Assembly: GCA_035708745.1 (NCBI GenBank)
Contig: DASTFJ010000097.1
Location: 1 to 8,358, forward strand
Length of the DNA stretch: 8,358 nt
Origin: JAMLHN01 sp035708745
GTDB taxonomy: Bacteria; Chloroflexota; Chloroflexia; Thermomicrobiales; UBA6265
Direction: 5' to 3'
Positions within the stretch are counted from its first letter, which is position 1, and each line of letters begins with the position of its first letter. The position numbers and the translations under genes are program-made. The notes under the pieces were generated by a model. The model saw nothing but the letters and a program-made list of their open reading frames with translations. It was not told the DNA's origin and made no database searches. This document shows positions 1 to 6,176 of this stretch, piece by piece.

Positions 1-112
1 GCGTGAAATGGCCCAAAAGGGGAATGTCCGCACCCGGCTCGAGCGGTCACACTACGCATCAGGCCCGCCGGCCGATCCACGCATGGATAAACTTAGCGAC
101 CCGTCGCTCGAC

Positions 113-119
113 GAAGGAG
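113..119 (+). promoter_or_regulatory. Shine-Dalgarno that fixes the DUF1254/DUF1214 start
   Basis: GAAGGAG lies 8 bases before the ATG at 128. The reading frame is open upstream to position 8, with in-frame ATGs at 8 and 83, but neither has a comparable ribosome binding site. The upstream residues also do not resemble the family. This site therefore sets the start at 128. A weak -10-like TAAACT at 88-93 could serve a promoter just upstream, but no convincing -35 element is visible. Confidence 0.8.
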
Positions 120-127
120 CATGTCCG

Positions 128-1498
128 ATGACCGAACAGCAAGGAGCCGCGCTCCTGCAAGACCCGGCTGTCCGCGCCTATATCTACGGCTACCCAATGG
201 TCTATGACCTGGACGAAGCCATCTCCATGACGACCAAACCGAAGATTTCCATCGGCGCGCCGGTCAATCGCTTCGCACATGCCACCGTGCTCTCCGGGCC
301 GGACGACAAATTCGTCTCCCTCAACAATGACACGCTCTATTCCATCGCCAATTGCGACGTCACCAGCGAGCCGCTGGTGCTTCATCTGCCGTCAACCGGC
401 GAGCGCTATCGCGTGATGCAGTTCGTCGATGTCTGGACCAACAACTTCGCCTATCTCGGCACCCGTGCCACTGGCAACGGCGAAGGGCTCTTTCTCCTCG
501 CGGGACCGAACTGGACTGGCGATGTCCCCGAGGGCATGAGTCTGGTGCAGGCGCCCACAAATGTCTTCTCCATCGTCGGGCGTCATGCGGTCGATGGCAT
601 GGCCGATGTCCCCAATGTGGAAGCGATCCAGCAGGAAACCTGGCTCACCCCGCTCAGCGCCTATCCCAACGTCTCCGACGGCAGCGACCGCAAGATGGGC
701 GACTGGGACATGGCCCCCTACGACACCCGGGTGGGCGACGACCTCGTCTTCTGGGAGAAGTTCCGCGCCTGGCTGAAGCTCTTCCCGCCGCCGACCGAGG
801 AAGATGCCTTCGTCGCCCGGCTCGAGCCACTCGGATTGCTGGCCGATGAGAGTCCCTATGTCGATCCCGATCCCAAGCTGGCTGCCATGCTGCGAGCCGC
901 CCAGGCGAACGGCCACGCTGCTATCCCCATCCTCTCGAAACAGGGCGCCAAAACGGTGAACGGCTGGGCCTCGGCCGCGCACCTCTTCGACTACAACCTT
1001 TATCGCCTCGGTCCCGGTACGATCGACGCTCCGGAGTGGAAGCAAAGCGATTCGAAGGTGGTCTATGCCATGCGCGCGATAGCGGCGGATGGCGGTCTCT
1101 GGGGGAACCACGGCTACGAGGCCTACTATGCCTGGAGTTTCGTCGATGGCGACGGAAATCAGCTCAATGGCGCCAACCGGTACGTCATGCACTTCGACAC
1201 CCCGCCTCCGGCCAAAGCCTTCTGGTCGGTCACGATGTACGACATTCCCCACTACTACCTGGTGGACAACCCGATCGATCGCTACTCCATCGGCGACCGC
1301 ACGCCCGGTCTCATCATGAACGTCGACGGTTCGCTCGATCTTTATCTGCAGCGCGACGAGCCAACCGATCCGAAAGCGAAAGCCAACTGGCTTCCCACCC
1401 CGGCAGATGACTTCCGCCCGCTGGTGCGCATCTACCTGCCGGAGGTGCCGGTGCTCGACGGAACCTACAAGCTTCCGCCGATCCAGAAGGTGTCGTAG
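128..1498 (+). CDS. DUF1254/DUF1214 domain-containing protein
   Basis: This is a 456-residue protein of the uncharacterised DUF1254-DUF1214 family, at the family's usual full length; its biochemical role is not established. The N-terminal DUF1254 part spans about residues 15-170 and shows the typical signatures AYIYGYPMV (17-25), SLNNDTLYS (64-72), RYRVMQFVDVWTN (93-105), GTRATG (111-116), AGPNW (125-129) and the APTN...GR segment (142-152). The C-terminal DUF1214 part spans about 320-440, with AFWSVTMYD (364-372), NPIDRYSIG (381-389), NVDGSLDLYLQ (398-408), NWLPTP (420-425) and RIYLP (434-438). There is no signal peptide or membrane helix from the chosen start, so a cytoplasmic location is expected; many relatives are exported. 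The start is chosen for the GAAGGAG at 113-119. It is intact, and the next gene on this strand starts 216 bases later, so a shared transcript is possible but not shown. Family assignment is secure; function is unknown. Confidence 0.92.
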   Translation: MTEQQGAALLQDPAVRAYIYGYPMVYDLDEAISMTTKPKISIGAPVNRFAHATVLSGPDDKFVSLNNDTLYSIANCDVTSEPLVLHLPSTGERYRVMQFVDVWTNNFAYLGTRATGNGEGLFLLAGPNWTGDVPEGMSLVQAPTNVFSIVGRHAVDGMADVPNVEAIQQETWLTPLSAYPNVSDGSDRKMGDWDMAPYDTRVGDDLVFWEKFRAWLKLFPPPTEEDAFVARLEPLGLLADESPYVDPDPKLAAMLRAAQANGHAAIPILSKQGAKTVNGWASAAHLFDYNLYRLGPGTIDAPEWKQSDSKVVYAMRAIAADGGLWGNHGYEAYYAWSFVDGDGNQLNGANRYVMHFDTPPPAKAFWSVTMYDIPHYYLVDNPIDRYSIGDRTPGLIMNVDGSLDLYLQRDEPTDPKAKANWLPTPADDFRPLVRIYLPEVPVLDGTYKLPPIQKVS

Positions 1499-1620
1499 GC
1501 GCGATTTCGACTTCACCGCCCCCCTTACTCCGTAAACCGCCGTGCCCATCGATCGCGCATGGGGCGCGTTTGCAAACTCAATTCAATTGGGCCTACGCCC
1601 TTGCAACGAGCTTTGCGAAC

Positions 1621-1669
1621 ACGCCCCAACCCCCGCTCCCAACTCCTCGCTCCGATCACCCGGCAGCCA
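1621..1669. repeat. Degenerate heptamer tandem repeat, C-rich on + strand
   Basis: Seven consecutive 7-base units can be laid out in register (1621, 1628, 1635, 1642, 1649, 1656, 1663). They share a loose RCNCCNN pattern, and the best units are GCTCCCA, ACTCCTC and GCTCCGA. An 11-base stretch, CTCCCAACTCC at 1636-1646, is the exact reverse complement of GGAGTTGGGAG at 6120-6130 inside a second element of the same kind. The units are degenerate, so the repeat boundaries are approximate. Confidence 0.5.
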
Positions 1670-1699
1670 TGACCACTCGGACAACCAAGCTCGTTCCGG

Positions 1700-1714
1700 T
1701 ACACTGACCCGACC
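1700..1714 (+). promoter_or_regulatory. Possible -10 element for a leaderless MFS transcript
   Basis: TACACT at 1700-1705 resembles a -10 box. It would place the transcription start at about 1712-1715, on or next to the ATG at 1715. No Shine-Dalgarno is present before that ATG, which fits a leaderless mRNA. The -35 region is poor (TCGGAC at 1677-1682 with a 17-base spacer). This is inference from position and composition only. Confidence 0.3.
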
Positions 1715-2998
1715 ATGCTCGGCAGACGCGCACCGACTCCGACATCCGGCCCCTCGACGGCTGAACCGATCTCCTGGAAACGAAATCTCTACGCGCTCTG
1801 GATCGCGCAAACGCTGGTCCTGGTGGCGTTTACATTTCGGGATGCCTTCCTCCCTTTCTATATGAAAGAGCTCGGAGGCCTGACCAACGACCAGGCCGCC
1901 CTCTGGTCCGGCGCCTCGATGGCGCTCGGAGCGCTGGTCATGGTGGTGGCCGCGCCCTTTTGGGGATCCATGGCCGACCGTCACGGCCGCAAGCCCATGG
2001 TGCTCCGCGCGATGTGGGCGTCCGTCATCACCGCCGCATTGATGGCATTCGCCATGGCGCCCTGGCAGTTGGTCGTCTTGCGCATGACCGAGGGCGCGTT
2101 CGCCGGCACCGTGGCCGCCTCCGCCGCCCTGGTGGCCTCTACCGCCCCCAAGGAGCACATGGGCTACGCCCTCGGCTTGATCCAGACGGCCGTCTTCGCC
2201 GGAGCCTCGATCGGCCCCTTCCTGGGCGGCGTGCTGGCCAATCTGATCGGCTATCGCGCGACCTTGCTGAGCTCGGCCGGACTCCTCGCTATCGGCGGGG
2301 TCATCGTGCTCGTCTTTGTGCGGGAAAGCTTCGTGCCGGCCGAGCGCGGCCCGGAACGCGGGTTGGCCGCCATCAAGGCCTCGCGCGCGTGGCTGCTCAC
2401 ACCCACCCTGCTGACGATGACCGCCATTCTCGTGCTCATGCGGTTCGTGCAGATGGGCGGCCGCCCCATCCTTCCGCTCTATATCGAGTCGCTCGGTCAC
2501 TATACCGAGGCGCGGGCTGCGTCCCTGGCCGGCATCTCCTTCGGTCTCATGGGACTCACCAGCGCCATTTCCTCGATGGTGCTGGGCCGCCAGGGCGATC
2601 GCGTGGGTCATCGGAAAATTCTGGTTGTCTGCCTCATTGCCTCGGTCATCTGCTACTTCCCCATGGCGGCGGTCATGGCCGCCTGGCAGGTCATTCTGTT
2701 GCAAGCACTCTTCGGTTTTGCGCTCGGTGGATTGCTTCCGTCGACCAATGCCATCATCGCCGCCAACACACCGGCCGAACGCCGGGGAGCCGTATTCGGC
2801 TTCACGTCCTCCGCCGGATCCATGGGCGCCTTCGTCGGCCCGCTCACTGGCTCGATCCTCGCCGCCACCATGGGTTTCCGCTTCGCCTTCGCCTTTCTCG
2901 CCGCCGTCCTGCTTGTGGCCTCGGCCGCCATCCTCTGGACCCAGTACAGCGGCCGCGTATCGTTCGCCGAAGCCCCGGCGCCCAGCCCGAAAGCGTGA
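1715..2998 (+). CDS. MFS transporter, DHA1 drug-efflux type (MdtG-like)
   Basis: This is a 427-residue major facilitator superfamily protein of the 12-helix drug:H+ antiporter size. It is an inner-membrane secondary transporter expected to export small hydrophobic compounds by proton exchange; the substrate cannot be read from sequence. Helices begin at about residue 25 (ALWIAQTLVLVAFTF). The family motif A loop between helices 2 and 3 is GSMADRHGRK (84-93), and its degenerate second copy, GRQGDRVGHRK, is at 291-301. A motif-C-like glycine-rich helix 5 (AGASIGPFLGG, 162-172) is the hallmark of the antiporter branch. LPFYMKELGG (46-55) and LPLYIESLG (253-261) are matching loops of the two six-helix halves, as in MdtG-like proteins. 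A basic/acidic central loop (203-228) separates the halves. The ATG at 1715 is the first in frame; the next one (1862) would remove helix 1. The gene converges with the - strand secreted-protein gene, stop to stop 101 bases apart. Confidence 0.92.
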   Translation: MLGRRAPTPTSGPSTAEPISWKRNLYALWIAQTLVLVAFTFRDAFLPFYMKELGGLTNDQAALWSGASMALGALVMVVAAPFWGSMADRHGRKPMVLRAMWASVITAALMAFAMAPWQLVVLRMTEGAFAGTVAASAALVASTAPKEHMGYALGLIQTAVFAGASIGPFLGGVLANLIGYRATLLSSAGLLAIGGVIVLVFVRESFVPAERGPERGLAAIKASRAWLLTPTLLTMTAILVLMRFVQMGGRPILPLYIESLGHYTEARAASLAGISFGLMGLTSAISSMVLGRQGDRVGHRKILVVCLIASVICYFPMAAVMAAWQVILLQALFGFALGGLLPSTNAIIAANTPAERRGAVFGFTSSAGSMGAFVGPLTGSILAATMGFRFAFAFLAAVLLVASAAILWTQYSGRVSFAEAPAPSPKA

Positions 2999-3011
2999 AC
3001 CGGGGATTCGG

Positions 3012-3086
3012 GTCAAGAGTCCAGTGTCCAGAGTCAAGAGACAAGCTCGGAAACTCGCACTGGACTCTTGACACCTGACTCTTGAC
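3012..3086. repeat. Inverted heptamer-repeat blocks between convergent genes; candidate bidirectional terminator
   Basis: The left block (3012-3046) is five 7-base units of pattern GTCMAGW, the last one degenerate. The right block (3059-3086) is four units of the complementary pattern NCTTGAC or NCTGGAC. GTCAAGAGTCCAGTG at 3012-3026 is perfectly complementary to 3058-3072 (15 bp, 31-base loop), and 3033-3040 can alternatively pair with 3079-3086. The element sits 13 bases from the stop codon of each flanking convergent gene, a symmetric position that suits a shared 3' end. No T-tract follows the stem on either strand; the only homopolymer is A6 at 3088-3093. It is therefore not a canonical intrinsic terminator. 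Confidence 0.65.
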
Positions 3087-3099
3087 GAAAAAACGCTCC

Positions 3100-4551
3100 C
3101 TACGCGGTCGTCGCCTCGTCGCAATTGCCGCTCGAGGCCTTGACCGGCATTCCGTACCGGCAGGTCCGGTCCACGATGCTTTGCACGCCCTCTGTTCCAG
3201 TGGTCGCGTCTTCGGGATTCTCGTAGTCGACCATCAGACCGACATCGCTCAGATCCCAGACCGCCACGTCGGTGGCCGTCATGATCAGTGGCTGCGCGTT
3301 CGGGTCGTCGTTGGAGTATTCGATCCGCTCGACCACATCGCCCGCGGCCGGTTGGCTGTTTAGCATGAACGACGCCGCTACCTGCCCATTGGCCCCCAGC
3401 GTGGCCGCGCCCTGGTACACCACCACCGCCATTACATTGTGCGCGCCGGGGGTGAGATCGACCGATCCGGCCGGCATAACGCCCCAATTCAGCAGCGTGT
3501 AGCCGCTGGCGGTATAGGCGCCCAGCCCCCAATGCGCCGCTGCGCCGTCGCTCTGAATGAAGAAATCGGTGCAGTTTCCCGCGGGATCGACCCAGAAGCA
3601 GAAGCCAAACAGCCAAAGGCCGGAGGATTGCAACGGGGTCCAGAATGTGAGCTCCGCATAGAGCTCATCGAGCTGGACGCCCAGCGGCACGTTGGCCGCC
3701 TGGTTGGGAGCCACCGGGCCGGTGCGGCGAATCGGCTCGGCCACGGGCGGCGACAGCACCGACGTGATCGCCGATTGCACATATGCCGCTTCCGGATCGT
3801 AGGGCGGCGCGGTCAATGCTTGCGGCGCAGTGCTGGGAGCGGGAGCGAGCTCATGGCCGTCTCCCATGGAGCTTTCGAAGCCCGTGGAGCCGAGGTCGGC
3901 AACCGTCAGATTGTCGAATGTCGCGGTCAGACCACCGATCGCACCGACCCTCGATCCGACGCCGAGGTAAGAGGAGCCATCGGTGTATTCCGTGTCGAAC
4001 GCGGTCAGCACGGTCCCACCATTGACGATCGCGCTGATCCGGGTGTCCTGACATTCGATCCCGATCTGGTTCATGGTCGCGCCGCTGTTCAGGGGGACCG
4101 GCGCTTCCGTGCGGTCCAGAACCCAGGAATGCTCGCCATCTCTACTGCTCAAAGTGGCTTCGGCGGTGTCCAGGTCGACCATGAGGCGGTAGCCGCTGTG
4201 GCCAGGTCCGGCGCGGCAACCCACGACGACGTACTTCAGATTCACGTCTCCGCTAATCGCGACGTCGAACAGCACCTGGGTCCCTGCCATGGACGGCGCC
4301 TTGATCTCCGTGAGGATCTCTTTTGGGGCGGCCTGTTCAGGGGCCTGAACGACGAACGTGCCGTCCTGGTACGCAAAACTGATGATCGCCGGGTCGGGTG
4401 ATTCGGTGCTGAGCAGGCCATCCGCTTCCGAATCCATGGTGTCGGTGTAGGCGGCACTCTGAGCGGTGACGAGCGAGCTTCCTCCCAACCAGCCGACCAC
4501 CGAGGCAAGCAATGTGCAGAGCAACGACAGACGCAGCAGTGTGTTCATCAT
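3100..4551 (-). CDS. Secreted two-module concanavalin/LamG-like protein (paralogue of the 4579-5946 gene)
   Basis: This is a 483-residue predicted secreted protein with no recognised catalytic motif. Residues 1-30 form a Sec signal peptide ending SLVTA|QSA; a Cys at 12 lies too early in the hydrophobic core for a lipobox. Module 1 (about 35-218) has the pattern of an extracellular concanavalin-like sandwich: YQDGTFVVQA (61-70), DVAISG (96-101), GCRAG (111-115), NQIGIEC (161-167), VNG (176-178), FDNLTV (212-217). C112 and C167 probably pair. A Pro/Ala-rich linker (about 230-285) leads to module 2 (about 286-436), with FGFCFWVDPAGNCTDFF (315-331), DLTPGAHN (365-372) and ending VAVWDL (429-434). 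A tail with C464 and C477 is absent from the paralogue, as is the C318/C327 pair. The start at 4551 is chosen for GGAGAGGG at 4556-4563 and matching signal-peptide length; 4548 is equally possible. It is second in an operon, 27 bases after its paralogue. A binding role is inferred. Confidence 0.85.
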   Translation of the reverse strand: MMNTLLRLSLLCTLLASVVGWLGGSSLVTAQSAAYTDTMDSEADGLLSTESPDPAIISFAYQDGTFVVQAPEQAAPKEILTEIKAPSMAGTQVLFDVAISGDVNLKYVVVGCRAGPGHSGYRLMVDLDTAEATLSSRDGEHSWVLDRTEAPVPLNSGATMNQIGIECQDTRISAIVNGGTVLTAFDTEYTDGSSYLGVGSRVGAIGGLTATFDNLTVADLGSTGFESSMGDGHELAPAPSTAPQALTAPPYDPEAAYVQSAITSVLSPPVAEPIRRTGPVAPNQAANVPLGVQLDELYAELTFWTPLQSSGLWLFGFCFWVDPAGNCTDFFIQSDGAAAHWGLGAYTASGYTLLNWGVMPAGSVDLTPGAHNVMAVVVYQGAATLGANGQVAASFMLNSQPAAGDVVERIEYSNDDPNAQPLIMTATDVAVWDLSDVGLMVDYENPEDATTGTEGVQSIVDRTCRYGMPVKASSGNCDEATTA

Positions 4552-4555
4552 CGTT

Positions 4556-4563
4556 CCCTCTCC
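4556..4563 (-). promoter_or_regulatory. Shine-Dalgarno choosing the start of the downstream secreted paralogue
   Basis: Reading the - strand, GGAGAGGG occupies 4563 down to 4556, followed by AACG and two adjacent ATGs at 4551 and 4548. An upstream in-frame ATG at 4572 would put this site inside the coding region, so it is rejected. The site lies in the 27-base gap after the stop of the upstream gene, so the second gene can be initiated independently on a shared mRNA. Confidence 0.7.
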
Positions 4564-4578
4564 GGTCTGCATGCCACG

Positions 4579-5946
4579 CTAAAGCGCCGCGGGAGCAACG
4601 CTTCCCGAAGGGATATCGAAGATGTCGGGCACCAGGCCGCTGGACAAATCCCAGACCGAAAAGTCGCTCACGCTCATCGGCAGCGTGGCGGTCTCGGCCG
4701 GGTTGGCCGGACTGAACCCAACTTCTACGAACACATCACCAGCGGTGGGTGCGACCGGCAACGTCACCACCGCGTCCAGCCCGTAGGTAGCGCCGCTCAG
4801 GATCGCCACGCCCTGGTAGACCATGAACGCCAGGTTATTGACGGCGCCGGGCGTGAGATCGAGCGCCCCCGCCGGAAGCGGACCGGATTGCAACACTTGA
4901 TACCCGCCGCCGGCCGTTCCCTGACCGAGATTCCAGGTTGCCACGCCGTTCTCCACCCGCAGGTAGAGGTCGTAGAAGTTTCCGGCCGCATCGGACCAGA
5001 AGCCGAATCCGACCGCCCAGGCGCCCACCGGTTGTTGCGGCGGAGTCGTGACGTACATCACCGCATAGAAATCGCTCAGCGCCACATTGGCCGGCATCGT
5101 CCGAAACTCGGCGCCCAGATCGACCGAGCCAGCCAGTTGATTGGCGGCCGGATCCATAGCCAGCGTGACCCAAAGTGCGTCATCGAGCGCGCCCTGAGGG
5201 TCGACGCGCGGATCGGTGATGGGGAGCATGCCATCCTGATTGGCAGTGGTGACGAGACCCGGCCCGACGTTGGTCGACCCGCCGCGATCGGTGATGGTGA
5301 GATTGTCGAAGCCAGCCAGCAAGCCGTCGACGGTGGCGCCGCCCGCGCCAGCGCCGATGTAGGACTGGCCGGAGGCATACGTGTCATCGGTCGCCGACAC
5401 GAGCGCCTGCCCGTTGACGCTGCCAGTAATGACATTCTGCTGGCAGTCGATGGCGATGTGGTTGGAGGCGCTCCCGGTCAGCACGGCGGGAGAGACCTCG
5501 ACCGAGCTCAATCCGGTGAAGGTGCCGTCGAAATTCGAGCGCCAGAGTGCAACGGACCCGTTTTCCGGGTGGACTTCGAACATATACCCCGTGTCGTTGG
5601 CGCCGGCCCGGCACCCGATCAGGGCATATTTGCTGCGCGGGTCGCCGGCGATGGCGACATCGATCTCGACCCGCGTGTTCGTCGAATCGGGCAGCCCGAT
5701 GAAGGAGTAGAAGTCACCGTTGTACGATGGTTCCAGTGCCTGGATGACGTACTGGCTGTCCTGGTACCCGATCAGGAAGCGATCGGGGTTGCTCGATTGA
5801 GTGCTCAGGAGCCCGGCGTCCGGGGAATCCATCGAATCGATATAGATTTGGTCCTGAGCGGAAACGAGGGAAGCGTGGCCGCCCCAGGCGGCGATGGTGA
5901 CGGTGAGCAGAACGCAAAATAACGAAACGCGAACGATCCAACTCAT
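4579..5946 (-). CDS. Secreted two-module concanavalin/LamG-like protein, first gene of the pair
   Basis: This is a 455-residue predicted secreted protein, homologous over its whole length to the gene that follows it. The signal peptide is residues 1-30, ending SLVSA|QDQ. Module 1 (about 35-219) carries SMDS.DAGLLST (38-49), YQDSQYVIQA (61-70), DVAIAG (96-101), GCRAG (111-115), NHIAIDC (162-168), VNG (177-179) and FDNLTI (213-218); C112 and C168 are the conserved pair. Module 2 (about 286-436) carries VGFGFWSDAAGNFYDLYL (312-329), VATWNLGQG (335-343), DLTPGAVNN (363-371), VYQG (376-379) and SVWDL (430-434). Its pattern matches the same fold, so each protein looks like two tandem ConA-like modules, a domain type common in extracellular parts of Chloroflexota proteins. 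No membrane anchor or sortase signal is visible, so it is probably released or retained through ligand binding. The ligand is unknown; carbohydrate is only a guess. The start at 5946 is preferred over 5964 because of GAGGTGG at 5953-5959. Confidence 0.85.
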   Translation of the reverse strand: MSWIVRVSLFCVLLTVTIAAWGGHASLVSAQDQIYIDSMDSPDAGLLSTQSSNPDRFLIGYQDSQYVIQALEPSYNGDFYSFIGLPDSTNTRVEIDVAIAGDPRSKYALIGCRAGANDTGYMFEVHPENGSVALWRSNFDGTFTGLSSVEVSPAVLTGSASNHIAIDCQQNVITGSVNGQALVSATDDTYASGQSYIGAGAGGATVDGLLAGFDNLTITDRGGSTNVGPGLVTTANQDGMLPITDPRVDPQGALDDALWVTLAMDPAANQLAGSVDLGAEFRTMPANVALSDFYAVMYVTTPPQQPVGAWAVGFGFWSDAAGNFYDLYLRVENGVATWNLGQGTAGGGYQVLQSGPLPAGALDLTPGAVNNLAFMVYQGVAILSGATYGLDAVVTLPVAPTAGDVFVEVGFSPANPAETATLPMSVSDFSVWDLSSGLVPDIFDIPSGSVAPAAL

Positions 5947-5952
5947 AAGTGA

Positions 5953-5959
5953 CCACCTC
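5953..5959 (-). promoter_or_regulatory. Shine-Dalgarno choosing the start of the first secreted paralogue
   Basis: On the - strand GAGGTGG runs from 5959 to 5953, leaving 6 bases to the ATG at 5946. The in-frame ATG at 5964 has no ribosome binding site and would place this one inside the gene. With 5946, the signal peptide has the same 30-residue length as in the paralogue, and the shared motifs then fall at the same or neighbouring residue numbers. Confidence 0.65.
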
Positions 5960-6001
5960 GTCATGTAGTTCGATTACGTGGACGTCCATTAAGGTTCGAA
6001 C

Positions 6002-6060
6002 CGCCCGCAGTGTATGGCTGAGCTTGACCATAAACAGCCCCTAGTTCGGCGTATTTTTTT
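6002..6060 (-). promoter_or_regulatory. Possible promoter of the secreted-protein operon
   Basis: Reading the - strand, TACACT at 6014-6009 resembles a -10 box. A poor -35 (CTGTTT, 6037-6032) sits at a 17-base spacing. An A7 run at 6060-6054 falls about 52-58 bases upstream of the implied transcription start near 6002, where an UP element would lie. The implied leader is about 56 bases. The same TACACT hexamer occurs before the MFS gene. The weak -35 keeps this speculative. Confidence 0.28.
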
Positions 6061-6096
6061 GATCACAAATTGGTGGGGCGTGTCGAGAATGACGTA

Positions 6097-6145
6097 TGGG
6101 GGTGAGGAGTCAGGAATTTGGAGTTGGGAGTCAGGCAGTTGGCAT
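6097..6145. repeat. Degenerate heptamer tandem repeat, G-rich on + strand
   Basis: Seven units in exact 7-base register start at 6097, 6104, 6111, 6118, 6125, 6132 and 6139. They follow a loose NNGGAGT pattern; the clearest are GAGGAGT, TTGGAGT and TGGGAGT, with the last two units decayed. The pattern is the reverse complement of the repeat at 1621-1669, and the two share an exact 11-base word. No protein reading is convincing across it. Confidence 0.55.
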
Positions 6146-6176
6146 CTCAGGACCAGGGCTGACCAGCGATCGACCA

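Larger units (their letters stand above)
1499..1714 (+). other. Intergenic region between DUF1254 gene and MFS gene
   Basis: This gap of 216 bases holds no credible gene. Near 1570-1606 is a small composite palindromic region: TTGCAA at 1570-1575 and 1601-1606, CAATTCAATTG (itself a palindrome around a central C) at 1579-1589, and a GGGC-CTAC-GCCC mini-hairpin at 1589-1600. It could be a weak terminator for the upstream gene, but no T-tract follows. Positions 1621-1669 carry a degenerate 7-base-period repeat, listed separately. The 3' end contains the putative promoter of the transporter. Confidence 0.5.
5965..6176. other. Intergenic region upstream of the secreted-protein operon
   Basis: This non-coding stretch holds the putative promoter of the secreted pair, including an AT-rich patch around 6051-6072. 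A degenerate 7-base-period repeat lies at 6097-6145. Open frames crossing it show no family resemblance and none has a Shine-Dalgarno. Together with the adjoining remnant at 6177-6572, it makes the longest part of the window without an intact gene. Confidence 0.5.

Noticed and set aside
392..1549. 385-codon open frame on the - strand opposite the DUF1254/DUF1214 gene
   Set aside because: It is antisense to a secure family member, has no ribosome site, and shows the Val/Gly/Arg/His-rich composition of a complementary-strand shadow.
1570..1606. Palindromic cluster as an intrinsic terminator of the DUF1254/DUF1214 gene
   Set aside because: The GC stem is only 4 bp with a bulged outer TTGCAA pair, and no T-tract follows. 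It is mentioned in the region entry but is too weak to call a terminator.
1583..3616. Long open frame of 677 codons on the - strand opposite the transporter
   Set aside because: It lies antisense to a clear MFS gene and runs through the intergenic heptamer repeat. Its translation is low-complexity, rich in Arg, Gly, His and Glu, as expected of a GC-rich shadow frame.
3439..4401. 320-codon + strand open frame opposite the second secreted paralogue
   Set aside because: It is a shadow of the real gene. Its Arg/Gly-rich translation lacks domains and any start signal.
4512..4540. Lipoprotein signal in the secreted paralogues, because of a Cys in the leader
   Set aside because: The cysteines are at residues 12 and 11, inside the hydrophobic core and without a lipobox. 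Both leaders have an Ala-X-Ala-like signal peptidase I site at residue 30 instead.
4888..5922. 344-codon + strand open frame opposite the first secreted paralogue
   Set aside because: The opposite strand has a signal peptide, a ribosome site and full-length homology to its neighbour. The + strand translation has no recognisable domain.
5714..6031. 105-codon - strand frame starting upstream of the first secreted gene
   Set aside because: It overlaps the secreted gene in another frame, has no Shine-Dalgarno, and its second half is a shadow translation. A short leader peptide cannot be excluded but is not supported.
6051..6060. T7 run on the + strand as a terminator tract
   Set aside because: No stem precedes it and no + strand gene lies upstream to terminate. 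As A7 on the - strand it fits better as an UP-element-like tract of a promoter.
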